Assembly (NCBI RefSeq): GCF_046097105.1
Contig: NZ_CP175562.1
Coordinates: 1,984,001-2,048,000 of the forward strand
DNA length: 64,000 nt
Origin: Natroniella sp046097105
GTDB taxonomy: Bacteria; Bacillota; Halanaerobiia; Halobacteroidales; Halobacteroidaceae
Direction of reading: 5' to 3'
Position 1 is the first letter of the stretch, and each line of letters starts with the position of its first letter. Position numbers and translations under genes: made by a program. Under the pieces are notes generated by a model, which saw only the letters and a list, made by a program, of their open reading frames with translations, made no database searches and had not been told where the DNA came from. This document shows positions 37,801 to 46,423 of the stretch, piece after piece.

Positions 37801-40800
37801 CCTCCACTTGCTTCTCAAACAGCTCGTGAATTGCCTTATCCCTAGGATATTTTGTCTTTGTATCATTAAACTCATAAAGTAATTTCTTTCTTTCTTTTAA
37901 AGATAGAATATCAATCTCTGCTAATTTCAACTTTGGCTCTTTTACTACTTCTTGTAATATATTTTTAAAATGCTCTACGAATCTTTGCATTGTTTCTCTT
38001 TTAAATAATCTAGTAGAATACTGTAAATTAAACTGTATTCCATCCTTTTGTTCTATACCTTCTAAAAAGAGATCGAATTTAGCTATATCATACTTGAAAT
38101 TATAATTTGCAACCTGCAAATCACCAATTTTAACCTCTTTTAAATTTATATTCTGTAAAGCAAATACCGTGTCAAAGAGTGGATTTCTCCCCTTATCTTT
38201 TTCAAGTTTCAAATCATCAACAATTTTATCCAATTGATAATCTGAATTTTCATAAGCTCCTATTGAATTAGTTTTAACCTCCTGTAAAAATTCTAAAAAA
38301 CTCTTATCTCCCTGAGGATAATTTCTCATCGCAAGAGTATTAACAAACATTCCAACTACACTCTCTAAATCAGCATCTACCCTTCCAGCAATTGGAGAAC
38401 CTACTATAATATCTTCTTGCTCTGTATATCTATATAATAAAATATTATATGCTGCAAACAAGACCATATATAAGGTAGTATTACTTTTTTGGGCCAACCT
38501 CTTTACTTTACTAGTAATCTTCTCAGGCAATAGAAAAGTTATTGTATCTCCTTCATAACTTCTTTGCGCCGGCCTTGTATAATCAGTAGGCAATTCAAGA
38601 ACAGGTAGCTCACCTTCAAATTGCTTTAACCAATAATTTTTTTGTTTGTTTTCCAATTGGCTATTAACAAACTCTTCTTTCTGCCAAACAGCATAATCTC
38701 TATATCTTTTTTTCAAATCAATAAGCTGTTCACCTTTATATAATTTCCTAATCTCCTCTAACAAAATCTCCATCGACTTACCATCAATTATAATATGATG
38801 AAATACAAGAGCAAGAAAATACTTTCTATCTGCAACCTTAATTAAAGCAGCTCTAATTAAAGGAGGTCTATTTAAGTTAAAAGGAGTCCCTAGCTGATTT
38901 AAAACTTCTTCAATATTATCTTTATTTTGCTCCATATATACTAACTCAAAATTAACTTCTTGATAAATTTTTTGAACATATCTTCCATCTACAACTTCAA
39001 ATCCTGTTCTTAAAGCCTCATGCCTTTGAATTAATTGAGCAAAAATTTGTTGGAATTTATCTTTCTCAACCTCACCTTCAATAGCTAATACAAAAGGTTC
39101 GTTATAATTAGTACTACCTTGATCCAACTGATACTCAATCATTACACGCTCTTGAGCTGAAGATAATGGATAATAATTTCTCTGTTCTACTTTCCCCACC
39201 ATCAACTCAACATTATTATCAATCTTATTAATATACTCTGCCAACTTTTTAATCGTTGTTCTACTTAAAGCTTCTTTTAAAGCTATTTCTACATTCAGTT
39301 TTTGACGAATATTATTTACTAGACTCATCAGCTTCAATGAATCGCCACCTAAAGCAAAGAAATCATCCATAATTCCAACTCGTTCCAAATCCAATACCTC
39401 TTGATAAATCTCTACTAGCTTTTTCTCTAATTCAGTCTTAGGAGCTATATAATCAGTATCTATTCTTTGATTAGGTTTGGGTAATTCTTTTCTATCTATC
39501 TTTCCATTTGGATTGACCGGTATCTCCTCTAGCTGAATCAAAAAAGTTGGCAACATATAATCAGGTAATTTCTTAGCTAAATACTCCTCTAACTCAGCTA
39601 CTATAACTTCTTTGTGAGCTGTAAAATATCCACATAAATATTTATCATCTCTATTGTCCTTCCTTGCTATTACTACAACTTCATCAATAGCCTCATAATT
39701 CAATAGTTGATTTTCTATCTCTCCTAACTCTATCCTAAAACCCCTAATCTGTACCTGATCATCTATCCTACCTAAAAATTCTAAATTACCATCAGGCAAC
39801 CACCTTACTAAATCTCCCGTCCTATACATCTTCTCCCCCAAAACAAATGGATTATCTACAAAGCTTTCTGCTGTTTTGGTAGGTTGGTTTAAATATCCTT
39901 TAGCTAAACTATCTCCTGCTAAACATAACTCTCCAGGTACTCCTATTGGTTGTAAATTGTCATTGTGATCTAAAACATAAGCTTTACAATTATTAATTGG
40001 TTTTCCTATTGGAATATTATCATAATCATCATCTACAACAAAGCTTGTACTAACCACAGTATTTTCTGTTGGCCCGTAATTATTTACTAATTTATACCCC
40101 TGCTCTTGATAATACTTCAGTTTATCTCCTCCGGTAAGTAAAAGCCTTAAAGAGTTATTATCAAGTTTCATAAACTGTTCACAAAGCTGAGTCGGTAAAA
40201 AGCTGATTGTAATCTTATTTTCTTTAAAATAATTATTCAACTTATAACTATCCAGCCTTATCTGATCAGGAATAATATATAATGAAGCTCCTTTTATTAA
40301 ATAAGGAAATATCTCCCATACAGATGCATCAAAACCAAACCCTGCATACTTACTTGCTCTATCTGCTGTAGTTACTTTATATTTATGATTATGCCAAGTA
40401 GCCAAATTAACCAATGACCTATGACCAACCATTACCCCTTTAGGTTTTCCAGTAGATCCTGAAGTATAAATAATATAGGCCAAATCATCTACTTGGTTTA
40501 CTGCTTTTAGATCTGACTTAGTACCTTGATATAAAGCTTCATCTTCTAGATTAATAGTTTCTATTTCATGATCTAGCTCAACTATTGACTCCTTCTGGCC
40601 CAATAAAATATCAAGATTACTATCCTCCACCATATAATTGATTCTTTCCATTGGATAATTAGCATCAATCGGTAAATAAGCAGCTCCAGCCTTTAAAATA
40701 GCTAATACTCCTACAACCATCTCCATAGATGGCTCTAGCATAATTCCTACTACATCATTAGGCTCTACACCTTTCTTTCTTAATAGATTAGCTAATTGAT

Positions 40801-41677
40801 TTGATTTTTGATTCAACTCCTGATAAGTTAACTCCTCATCTTCAAATACTACTGCTATATTATCTGGAGTCTTTTCTACTTGTCTTTCAAATAATTCGAA
40901 AATTGTCTTATCTGTTGGATATTCCATAGCTGTATCATTAAATTCATAAAGTAACTTATCCTTCTCTTTGCTAGATAACATATTTATTTCTGATAACTTT
41001 ATTTTTGGATTCTTTGTTACCTCTACTATTATGTTTTTAAAATGATTTATCAATCTTTTCACTCCATCTTGTCTAAATAAAGTATTCCTATATCCTATAT
41101 CTAGTTCAATCTTTTTATCAGTTACTATTCCAGTTAAAATAAATTTAATATTATCCATATTATCCACTACATTTTCAACCTCATTATCTAAACAAAAAAA
41201 CAGATCAAATGTATCGTCATCTTCAACAGTTGATTTCGAAAATATATCTTTAGATTGATTCTTTTTCCTTGTAGATATTTGTAACTTCTCTTCTTTTAAC
41301 TCATCTAAAAAAGCTTTAAAACTCTTAGATGAATTAGGAAAGCTTCTGACTGGTAATAATTTGTATTCTTTATCGTCTGAGTTAATGATATCGGGTACTC
41401 CTATTACTATACTCTCTTGGCCCGTATACCTATATAATAAAACATTAAAAGCTGTTACTAATACTTCAGATAATGTAACATTGCTACTTTTAGCTAAGCT
41501 CTTTAATTTTATTACTATATTTTCATTAAAATTAAAATTTAATTTCTCAGTCCAAAAATTTGTCATGAATAGTCTGTTATAACCTTTATAATTATTTCTT
41601 TGAGAAACTCCTTCTTTAACTTTATTTAATTGATAATCTTCTTCTCTAACTCTACCAACTACTCTATCACCTTTCAT
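34862..41677 (-). CDS. Two-module NRPS with terminal thioester reductase (aureusimine type)
   Basis: 2271 residues. Order: a C-domain remnant lacking HHxxxDG (about 35-235), A1 (255-735), T1 (LGGDSL, S780), C (835-1265; HHIIIDG at 960-966), A2 (1280-1765), T2 (LGGNSL, S1814) and an NAD(P)-binding reductase (1895-2271; GGTGFLG at 1902, YGMSK at 2061-2065). Specificity residues aligned to GrsA read DAWFLGNVVK in A1, which equals a known Leu code, and DAFWLGGTFK in A2, one residue from the Val code DAFWIGGTFK. There is no epimerase. Predicted release: an L-Leu-L-Val aldehyde that cyclises and oxidises to a pyrazinone, as in AusA of Staphylococcus and gut clostridial relatives. An Sfp-type activator lies directly upstream. 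AGGAGGAG before the ATG. Architecture is read directly; the product is inferred. Confidence 0.9.
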   Translation of the reverse strand: MKGDRVVGRVREEDYQLNKVKEGVSQRNNYKGYNRLFMTNFWTEKLNFNFNENIVIKLKSLAKSSNVTLSEVLVTAFNVLLYRYTGQESIVIGVPDIINSDDKEYKLLPVRSFPNSSKSFKAFLDELKEEKLQISTRKKNQSKDIFSKSTVEDDDTFDLFFCLDNEVENVVDNMDNIKFILTGIVTDKKIELDIGYRNTLFRQDGVKRLINHFKNIIVEVTKNPKIKLSEINMLSSKEKDKLLYEFNDTAMEYPTDKTIFELFERQVEKTPDNIAVVFEDEELTYQELNQKSNQLANLLRKKGVEPNDVVGIMLEPSMEMVVGVLAILKAGAAYLPIDANYPMERINYMVEDSNLDILLGQKESIVELDHEIETINLEDEALYQGTKSDLKAVNQVDDLAYIIYTSGSTGKPKGVMVGHRSLVNLATWHNHKYKVTTADRASKYAGFGFDASVWEIFPYLIKGASLYIIPDQIRLDSYKLNNYFKENKITISFLPTQLCEQFMKLDNNSLRLLLTGGDKLKYYQEQGYKLVNNYGPTENTVVSTSFVVDDDYDNIPIGKPINNCKAYVLDHNDNLQPIGVPGELCLAGDSLAKGYLNQPTKTAESFVDNPFVLGEKMYRTGDLVRWLPDGNLEFLGRIDDQVQIRGFRIELGEIENQLLNYEAIDEVVVIARKDNRDDKYLCGYFTAHKEVIVAELEEYLAKKLPDYMLPTFLIQLEEIPVNPNGKIDRKELPKPNQRIDTDYIAPKTELEKKLVEIYQEVLDLERVGIMDDFFALGGDSLKLMSLVNNIRQKLNVEIALKEALSRTTIKKLAEYINKIDNNVELMVGKVEQRNYYPLSSAQERVMIEYQLDQGSTNYNEPFVLAIEGEVEKDKFQQIFAQLIQRHEALRTGFEVVDGRYVQKIYQEVNFELVYMEQNKDNIEEVLNQLGTPFNLNRPPLIRAALIKVADRKYFLALVFHHIIIDGKSMEILLEEIRKLYKGEQLIDLKKRYRDYAVWQKEEFVNSQLENKQKNYWLKQFEGELPVLELPTDYTRPAQRSYEGDTITFLLPEKITSKVKRLAQKSNTTLYMVLFAAYNILLYRYTEQEDIIVGSPIAGRVDADLESVVGMFVNTLAMRNYPQGDKSFLEFLQEVKTNSIGAYENSDYQLDKIVDDLKLEKDKGRNPLFDTVFALQNINLKEVKIGDLQVANYNFKYDIAKFDLFLEGIEQKDGIQFNLQYSTRLFKRETMQRFVEHFKNILQEVVKEPKLKLAEIDILSLKERKKLLYEFNDTKTKYPRDKAIHELFEKQVEENPSNIAVVCDKKRLTYLELNQKANQLARLLRKKGVQSDVIVGIMVERTVEMAVGVMAILKAGGAYLPIDPKYPAERVKYMVEDSKPNLLLAQEKFIDQIELDLEVINLNNESLYCGDNTNLIQVSRPEDLAYIMYTSGSTGRPKGVMVQHRNVIRLVKNTNYVEFSKGDRILQTGAIVFDATTFELWGALLNGLRLYLVDEMTILNAGSLGEALTEWKITTLWLTSPLFSQLADEDPTIFSGLKYLLVGGDVLNPQYINKVRKECQGIKIINGYGPTENTTFSTTYHIDREYENNIPIGKPISNSTAYIIDENNNLQPIGVVGELCVSGDGVSRGYLNKPNKTANAFIDNPFADGKIMYKTGDLARWLPDGNIEFLGRKDHQVKIRGFRIELGAIEKQLLKHEAIKESIVMVYKDKIKYLAAYIVAEEECSVAELKDFLADQLPDYMIPSYFIQLEEMPLNQNGKIDRKELPKPNKNVIKNVEYVAPKNEMERKLVDIWSEILNLKQIGTEENFFDLGGNSLAAMQLMNLIRLEYEIVIPIKEIYAQPTIKMLVEKIKEIRDGGLEEVSSAIKETAVSSEEIMIEEYDTTQFEELTINKSKIKNILLTGGTGFLGIHLLKELLIETKANIYCLIRKKSGLSPLVRLKKKARFYFGSQLDKYLQNRIVVVEGDLTKDNLGLKEKRYQQLSKKVDTVIHTAADVRHYGKYEDFKRINVMGTKRLLDFCFKNQTKKFHHTSTLSVIGSNGNKEVFKESDLNIGQNFIGNVYGMSKFEAEKLVYKARDKGLQASIYRIGLLVGRYKDGLFQENINENRFYNNLKGLITLGKVPTSYLNYKTDLSPIDRCSQAIVRFILCQEVIGYNFHLMNPNLISMEQLIDEMVKRGYLIEEVDDQFFSTYISKKIQGSRLNRELSIVFNDLGSGNHDFIKENTMEKISTKFTVDVLKGLGFSWPKIGEGFINRIIHHCEEVGYISREQIR

Positions 41678-41747
41678 AAAAACTCCTCCTTGTTTTATTA
41701 TTAATTTATCTTACAAATTTTTTAATTTTGGTTAGTTTTTAATATTC

Positions 41748-41783
41748 AATCAATTCATTATAATATATTATTATGAATTGATT
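41748..41783. promoter_or_regulatory. Near-perfect 36-bp palindrome upstream of the NRPS gene
   Basis: AATCAATTCAT ... ATGAATTGATT, one mismatched pair over 36 bp, 71-106 bases before the NRPS start. It contains a TATAAT on the minus strand. A candidate operator; it could also be a weak terminator-like hairpin, though no T run follows. Confidence 0.5.
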
Positions 41784-41916
41784 TTATTTTATGTAATTTT
41801 TTGGTCATATATATATAATTTGGTCGGAGCTAACAAAATTCCTTCTTCTATATTAAAAAATTATTATTTTTTAATAATTCATATCTACTTTTTTAACTCA
41901 TTCAAAATAAAAAAAC

Positions 41917-41935
41917 CACAAGAATGGTCTATTTC
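41917..41935 (-). terminator. Probable terminator of the PPTase gene
   Basis: Minus strand ACCATTCTTGTGGT, a short stem, followed by seven T. Weak stem but good T run, so the PPTase and NRPS genes may be separately transcribed. Confidence 0.5.
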
Positions 41936-41953
41936 ATTTAAAATATATATTTT

Positions 41954-42634
41954 TTAAAATCCATTAATCAGATCACTAATCGATAAAATTACTAACTTAT
42001 CTTCTTTTAACCTTCCTCTAACACATACAGACATCTTATAATTTTTACTATCAAGCTGATACTGACTAAAATTATATGAATTATTTTCAGATCTATCTTC
42101 TAAAGCAATATGATTAGTTCCATCAAAAAGTATTGTGAAATCATCTAAAGGTTTTGATAATCCTTTGCCTATGGCTTTTATATAACTTTCTTTCAAAGTC
42201 CATAACTTATAAAAATAACTCTGTCTATCTTCTTGCTTTATTAAAGATTCATATTCTCTTTTTGAAAAAAAATTATTTACCAGATTAAGATCAATAGCTT
42301 CAATTTTTTGAATATCTATACCAACTTCATTTTCATTTATAGCACAAACTACCCACTCCCCTGAATGAGATAGATTAAAATAAAAATCATTATGATCCTT
42401 TAAAAATGGTTTTCCATAACTATTTTTTCTAAAAAAAATTTGCCTATTTTTGATCTTTAATTTCTTACAAGCTATTTTTCGTATTAAAATCTCTCCCATT
42501 ATGCTTCGATAGCAATCCTCCTTCTTTAAAAACTTTTTAACTTCCTTCTTTCTTCTTTTCGAAATATATGATAATAAGTCATTCAAACTAAAATTTTCTA
42601 TTTCATCTAATTTTAAGGCATAAATTTCTAACAT
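41954..42634 (-). CDS. Sfp-type 4'-phosphopantetheinyl transferase
   Basis: A 226-residue enzyme that transfers phosphopantetheine from CoA to the carrier-protein serines of the adjacent NRPS. Diagnostic motifs are VGIDIQKI (magnesium-binding Asp) and KLWTLKESYIKAIGKGL. Size fits the Sfp/AusB group rather than AcpS. It lies 276 bases upstream of the NRPS in the same orientation, the same pairing seen in ausAB loci. AAAAGGAGTAGAG before the ATG. Confidence 0.9.
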   Translation of the reverse strand: MLEIYALKLDEIENFSLNDLLSYISKRRKKEVKKFLKKEDCYRSIMGEILIRKIACKKLKIKNRQIFFRKNSYGKPFLKDHNDFYFNLSHSGEWVVCAINENEVGIDIQKIEAIDLNLVNNFFSKREYESLIKQEDRQSYFYKLWTLKESYIKAIGKGLSKPLDDFTILFDGTNHIALEDRSENNSYNFSQYQLDSKNYKMSVCVRGRLKEDKLVILSISDLINGF

Positions 42635-42744
42635 AATCTTATCTCTACTCCTTTTATTTAAACATATTTAGCCTAATTATTAATGTGTTTTAATTGTTAT
42701 TTTTTATAAAATAATAATATTTTTATCATTATTTCAATATATTA

Positions 42745-42773
42745 TTTACAAAAAACAAGGTTTATGGTAAAAT
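42745..42773 (+). promoter_or_regulatory. Predicted sigma-A promoter of the VOC pair
   Basis: TTTACA (42745-42750), 17 bp, TAAAAT (42768-42773), about 60 bases upstream of the first VOC start, divergent from the PPTase gene. Confidence 0.6.
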
Positions 42774-42831
42774 TAAACTGTATGCTGGAAATTTATTCAG
42801 CAAAACCCTTTAATATGAAAGGATGATGTTA

Positions 42832-43266
42832 ATGCTTAAAGGAACTTTCAGTTCGCAACTAGTCGTATCAGATGTAGAACGCTCCATTAAATTCTACAAA
42901 GAAAACCTAGGCCTAGATTTGATATTAGGGCCAACAGAACCACTTACTGGTTCTAAATTATCAAATGCACTAAAAATTCCTGATGTCAATTTAAGAATGG
43001 CTCTCTTTAAAGTCGGAGAAAGTGCCCTTTTAGAATTATATGAAGTTATTAATCCCAAGCCTGAAACTAATGAACCTATATCTATTAATTCAATAGGAGC
43101 ATCTCGCATCAATTTTGTTGTTGAAGATATTGAAGCCACAAAAAAAGAATTAGAAGCCAAAGGGGTAGAATTTTTTAGCTCTATCAAGGAATTTGAAGGA
43201 CGCAAATGGGTAGTTATGTCAGATCCAGATGGAATTGGCTTAGAGCTTGTACAGCTTACTGAATAA
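42832..43266 (+). CDS. VOC-superfamily protein, copy 1
   Basis: 144 residues from the ATG at 42832; GAAAGG lies 9 bases upstream, as in the second copy. A glyoxalase/bleomycin-resistance fold with two beta-alpha-beta-beta-beta halves: SSQLVVSDVERSIKFY at the start, SDPDGIGLELVQ at the end. The first metal-ligand position, often His, is Gln here, while the C-terminal Glu is kept. VOC proteins bind or modify small molecules, some as self-resistance factors. Position next to the NRPS/PPTase genes makes a protective or tailoring role possible but unproven. Confidence 0.8.
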   Translation: MLKGTFSSQLVVSDVERSIKFYKENLGLDLILGPTEPLTGSKLSNALKIPDVNLRMALFKVGESALLELYEVINPKPETNEPISINSIGASRINFVVEDIEATKKELEAKGVEFFSSIKEFEGRKWVVMSDPDGIGLELVQLTE

Positions 43267-43326
43267 CTTGTTTTTTTAAAGATAACATAAACTTTTGCTT
43301 AATTAAAAGATGAAAGGATGGTCTAT

Positions 43327-43770
43327 ATGATAAAAGATATTTTTAGTTCACAATTGGTTGTGTCAGATTTAGAAAGATCAATTGAGTTTTATACAGAAAA
43401 ATTAGAGTTAAAATTAATCGAAAAATCAACAGAACCAATCAATGACCCTGAATTATCTGAAGGAATAAATATACCTGACGCCAGCTTTAAATTTGCTTTA
43501 TTGAAAATTGGGGAAGAGGATTTATTAGAATTATATGAATTCATTAATCCTAAACCTGAAACTGATGAAGCTGTTCCTTTTAACTCAATTGGAGCATCTC
43601 GCATTAATTTCCTTGTTGAAAATATTGAAGATGCAAAAAAAGAGTTAGAAGCTAAAGGAATTGAATTTTATAGTCCTGTTAATGATTTTGATGGACATAA
43701 ATGGGTTCTTTTTTCAGATCCAGATGGAATCGCCTTAGAACTTGTACAACCTGATGAATCAGAATTATAA
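43327..43770 (+). CDS. VOC-superfamily protein, copy 2
   Basis: 147 residues, roughly 60% identical to the preceding protein; the shared blocks are NPKPET and NSIGASRINF. Start chosen at ATG 43327 because GAAAGG is 8 bases upstream. It also carries Gln at the first ligand position (SSQLVVSD). The 60-base spacing and shared promoter indicate an operon formed by tandem duplication. VOC proteins often work as dimers, so a heterodimer is possible. Confidence 0.8.
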   Translation: MIKDIFSSQLVVSDLERSIEFYTEKLELKLIEKSTEPINDPELSEGINIPDASFKFALLKIGEEDLLELYEFINPKPETDEAVPFNSIGASRINFLVENIEDAKKELEAKGIEFYSPVNDFDGHKWVLFSDPDGIALELVQPDESEL

Positions 43771-43786
43771 ACATCATCTTTTATTT

Positions 43787-43831
43787 AATTGATAGATATA
43801 GAAACTTAAAAAGTTTCTATATCTATCAATT
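43787..43831. terminator. Bidirectional terminator between the VOC pair and the catabolic island
   Basis: 21-base perfect arms beginning AATTGATAGATATAGAAACTT with an AAA loop. Confidence 0.8.
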
Positions 43832-43847
43832 CTACAACTACCTTTTT

Positions 43848-44855
43848 TTATATGTTAAAAAGATCGATGGGCAATTTGTCTGTTGTATAAAACCCAGCAG
43901 GTGCTTTTAAGATCTGAGGTATCCTATTTATAGTACTGGCACAAGTAACAGGTAAAGCCATAGCTGAAACCTCTAAATCTATTTCTGGCTCTCCATGAAT
44001 AGTCCATTTGCTTACATCAACCTCCCCTTCAACAAAAACCTTCAAATCACACTGTGATTCAACTACAGGCCCTTCAGTTGTAATTACTATCACAATAGCA
44101 GAAAGACCAACTACATTACCAGATGGAATAAACCTATCAATCTTTTTATGATAAATATCTTCTTGATATACAATTGGTTCAACCCTTTGATCAATAGATT
44201 CTACTGTCCAATTTAACTTAGCACAGATCCACTCATTTATATTCCACATAAACGAAGGAAAAGTGTAAATTGGTACAATCTTTTCTTTAAAACTCTCTAC
44301 ACTAAGACCTAGCCCATGTAAATCGGCTAACTCCACACCATAATTCCCTAAATTTCCTGTAACAACTCCTGTTATCTTTTCTATATCATAAGCTGCTCCA
44401 GCTGCAGAAGTTACCATATTACAACATAGCATATCTTGGTAACCAGAAGTGGTCAGGGTACAGTCATTCTCTTTTGCTAATTGATCTAACTCCTCGGAAA
44501 GTTTAGGGGAAGTATTCCAAGGATAAACCGCTTCCTCACTAATCGAAATAGCATTAATCCCTTCTGAAGCTGCAAGTTTATAAAAAGGATATACATCCTT
44601 CATAAAACTAGCAACAGAGATAATACATACGTTAGCCTCTGAACTATCAAACACCTCTATTGGATCATCACTAATAGTAACCCCTAAAGGATTATCTAAT
44701 CCAGCTACAAAACCAATATCCTTCCCGACTAAATCAGAGTTATTATCAATCGCTCCTACAATTTCTGCTCCTCTTTGATGTAAATAACGAATAAAATATT
44801 CCCCTGTCATACCACAGCCACATAAGATTACCTTTACATCAGATTGAAATTCCAT
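43848..44855 (-). CDS. DapB-like NAD(P)-dependent dehydrogenase (2,4-diaminopentanoate dehydrogenase-like)
   Basis: 335 residues. An N-terminal Rossmann fold (VILCGCGMTGEYFIRYL, GAIDNNSDLVGKDIG) resembles the dihydrodipicolinate reductase N-domain, and the length and C-terminal half resemble the 2,4-diaminopentanoate dehydrogenase (Ord) group of amine/imine oxidoreductases. The ornithine-pathway partners (OraSE, OrtAB) are absent, so the substrate is probably different. It sits at the distal end of the catabolic island, after the CoA-transferase terminator, with AAAGGAGGAAG before its ATG. Family moderately sure, reaction unknown. Confidence 0.55.
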   Translation of the reverse strand: MEFQSDVKVILCGCGMTGEYFIRYLHQRGAEIVGAIDNNSDLVGKDIGFVAGLDNPLGVTISDDPIEVFDSSEANVCIISVASFMKDVYPFYKLAASEGINAISISEEAVYPWNTSPKLSEELDQLAKENDCTLTTSGYQDMLCCNMVTSAAGAAYDIEKITGVVTGNLGNYGVELADLHGLGLSVESFKEKIVPIYTFPSFMWNINEWICAKLNWTVESIDQRVEPIVYQEDIYHKKIDRFIPSGNVVGLSAIVIVITTEGPVVESQCDLKVFVEGEVDVSKWTIHGEPEIDLEVSAMALPVTCASTINRIPQILKAPAGFYTTDKLPIDLFNI

Positions 44856-45024
44856 TTTACTTCCTCCTTTATAATTTAAGTTTATCTCACTTCTTCATGT
44901 GAAAATTAACTATAATATATAATTAGATGTCAATATAGGTTATACCTTCTTATTCTTCATCTTAATTCCAATAAAGTTATCTATACACATTAATATTTCT
45001 CTAAAATTTTCATTCTCAAATAAA

Positions 45025-45058
45025 AAAAGAGCTTCTCGCTGAAGCGAGAAGCTCTTTT
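45025..45058. terminator. Terminator of the FabH-like/SDR/CoA-transferase operon
   Basis: 16-base perfect arms AAAAGAGCTTCTCGCT with a GA loop, T-rich on the minus strand. Confidence 0.85.
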
Positions 45059-45078
45059 GGATTTATCATATTGATCAA

Positions 45079-46398
45079 TTACCAAATCATTAATTCTTTA
45101 GCTTTTTCTTTCAACTCTTCCCTGAAGTCTGGATGTGCAATATTTGTAAGTCTTTCAACTCTTTCTCTAATTGAAGTTCCTCTTAACTCTGCTACACCAT
45201 ACTCTGTCACTACATAATCAACATCATTTCTAGATAATGATACCGCAGCACCTTGAGTCAACATAGGTACAATTTTAGATATAGTCTTTCTCTCATCACC
45301 TTCTCCAGTCCTAACATCAGCAGTAGAGTAAAGAGCGATAATTGACTTTCCTTCTGGAGAATTTTGTGCACCAATTGCAGTATCAGCTTGACCTCCTGTA
45401 CCACTAAATTGCTTAGTTCCAATTGATTCAGATGCACATTGACCAGTTAAATCAACCTCTAGTGTTGTATTAATAGAAACCATCTTATGGTTTTGACCAA
45501 TAACATGAGGATCATTTACCCAGTTTCCATCCATAATTCTAACAGCAGGATTATCATCAATAAAATCATATAACTTTTTACTTCCTAAAGCAAAAGTAGC
45601 TACCATCTTTTCTGGCATAAGTGTCTTTTTCTTATTATTTACTGCACCAGCATTATATAGATCTACCATTCCATCTGTAAACATCTCTGTATGAATACCT
45701 AGATCTTTTTTATCTAATAACTCTGCAGCAACCGCATTTGGAATTCCACCAATACCTAACTGAATTGTAGAACCATCTTCAACTAATTCAGCAATGTTCT
45801 TACCAATAATTCTATCTTTCTCAGAAGGTTCTGCTATTGGTAATTCTGGAATATCATAATCAGCCTCTACAAAGAAATCTACATCGTCGATATGAACTGT
45901 TGTGTCACCAAAAGTTCTTGGTAAATTAGGATTAACCTCCAAAATCACTATGTCAGCGTTTTGTACCATTAATTTCTCATAAGTTGCACTTAAAGATAAA
46001 GATAAATAACCATGCTTATCTACTGGAGTAGCAGTTCCGAAAAAGATATCAACATCTCTATGTGCTAACCGTTTTGTACCAGCTAAATGAAGATGGTTTG
46101 GTATAAAAGAAACCAACTTGTCTTTATGTGCTTTTCTAATACCAGGGCTATAAAACCAAGCTTCCATTCTAAAGTTATCTTTATACTCTGGATTTGTAAA
46201 GTATTCATTATTGCTCAATGGAAGACATGTAGAGACAATAACATCTTCTACATCATCTGCAATTGTATGAAGCTCACTTAAAATACTCTGAGCTTCAGCT
46301 GCAGCTAATCCTGTAACAATATGATCTCCCGTTTCAACCTTACTTAATGCTTCTTCAGTAGTAATTCTTTTTTCTTTATATGATTGCTTAATACTCAT
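45079..46398 (-). CDS. Acetyl-CoA hydrolase/transferase-family CoA-transferase
   Basis: 439 residues of the 4-hydroxybutyrate/butyrate/succinate CoA-transferase family, which moves CoA between acyl groups through a glutamyl-CoA intermediate. Landmarks are GIGGIPNAVAAELL, GTGGQADTAIGA and VVTEYGVAELRGTSIRERV; family members of this size are usual. Last gene of a three-gene operon with a FabH-like enzyme and an SDR reductase (25 bases after the SDR). In that setting it would activate a 3-oxo- or 3-hydroxy-acid, or recycle CoA to acetate. Exact acyl group unknown. Confidence 0.85.
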   Translation of the reverse strand: MSIKQSYKEKRITTEEALSKVETGDHIVTGLAAAEAQSILSELHTIADDVEDVIVSTCLPLSNNEYFTNPEYKDNFRMEAWFYSPGIRKAHKDKLVSFIPNHLHLAGTKRLAHRDVDIFFGTATPVDKHGYLSLSLSATYEKLMVQNADIVILEVNPNLPRTFGDTTVHIDDVDFFVEADYDIPELPIAEPSEKDRIIGKNIAELVEDGSTIQLGIGGIPNAVAAELLDKKDLGIHTEMFTDGMVDLYNAGAVNNKKKTLMPEKMVATFALGSKKLYDFIDDNPAVRIMDGNWVNDPHVIGQNHKMVSINTTLEVDLTGQCASESIGTKQFSGTGGQADTAIGAQNSPEGKSIIALYSTADVRTGEGDERKTISKIVPMLTQGAAVSLSRNDVDYVVTEYGVAELRGTSIRERVERLTNIAHPDFREELKEKAKELMIW

Positions 46399-46423
46399 TA
46401 TTTACCTCCCTCTTAAAATTAAA

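Noticed and set aside
42894..43604. Minus-strand frames opposite the two VOC genes
   Set aside because: Both shadows mirror the duplicated plus-strand genes; their similarity to each other is explained by the VOC duplication.
43848..44855. Oxidative ornithine degradation (ord) as the pathway of the DapB-like gene
   Set aside because: The other required genes (ornithine mutase, OrtAB thiolase) are absent nearby, so only the enzyme family is claimed.
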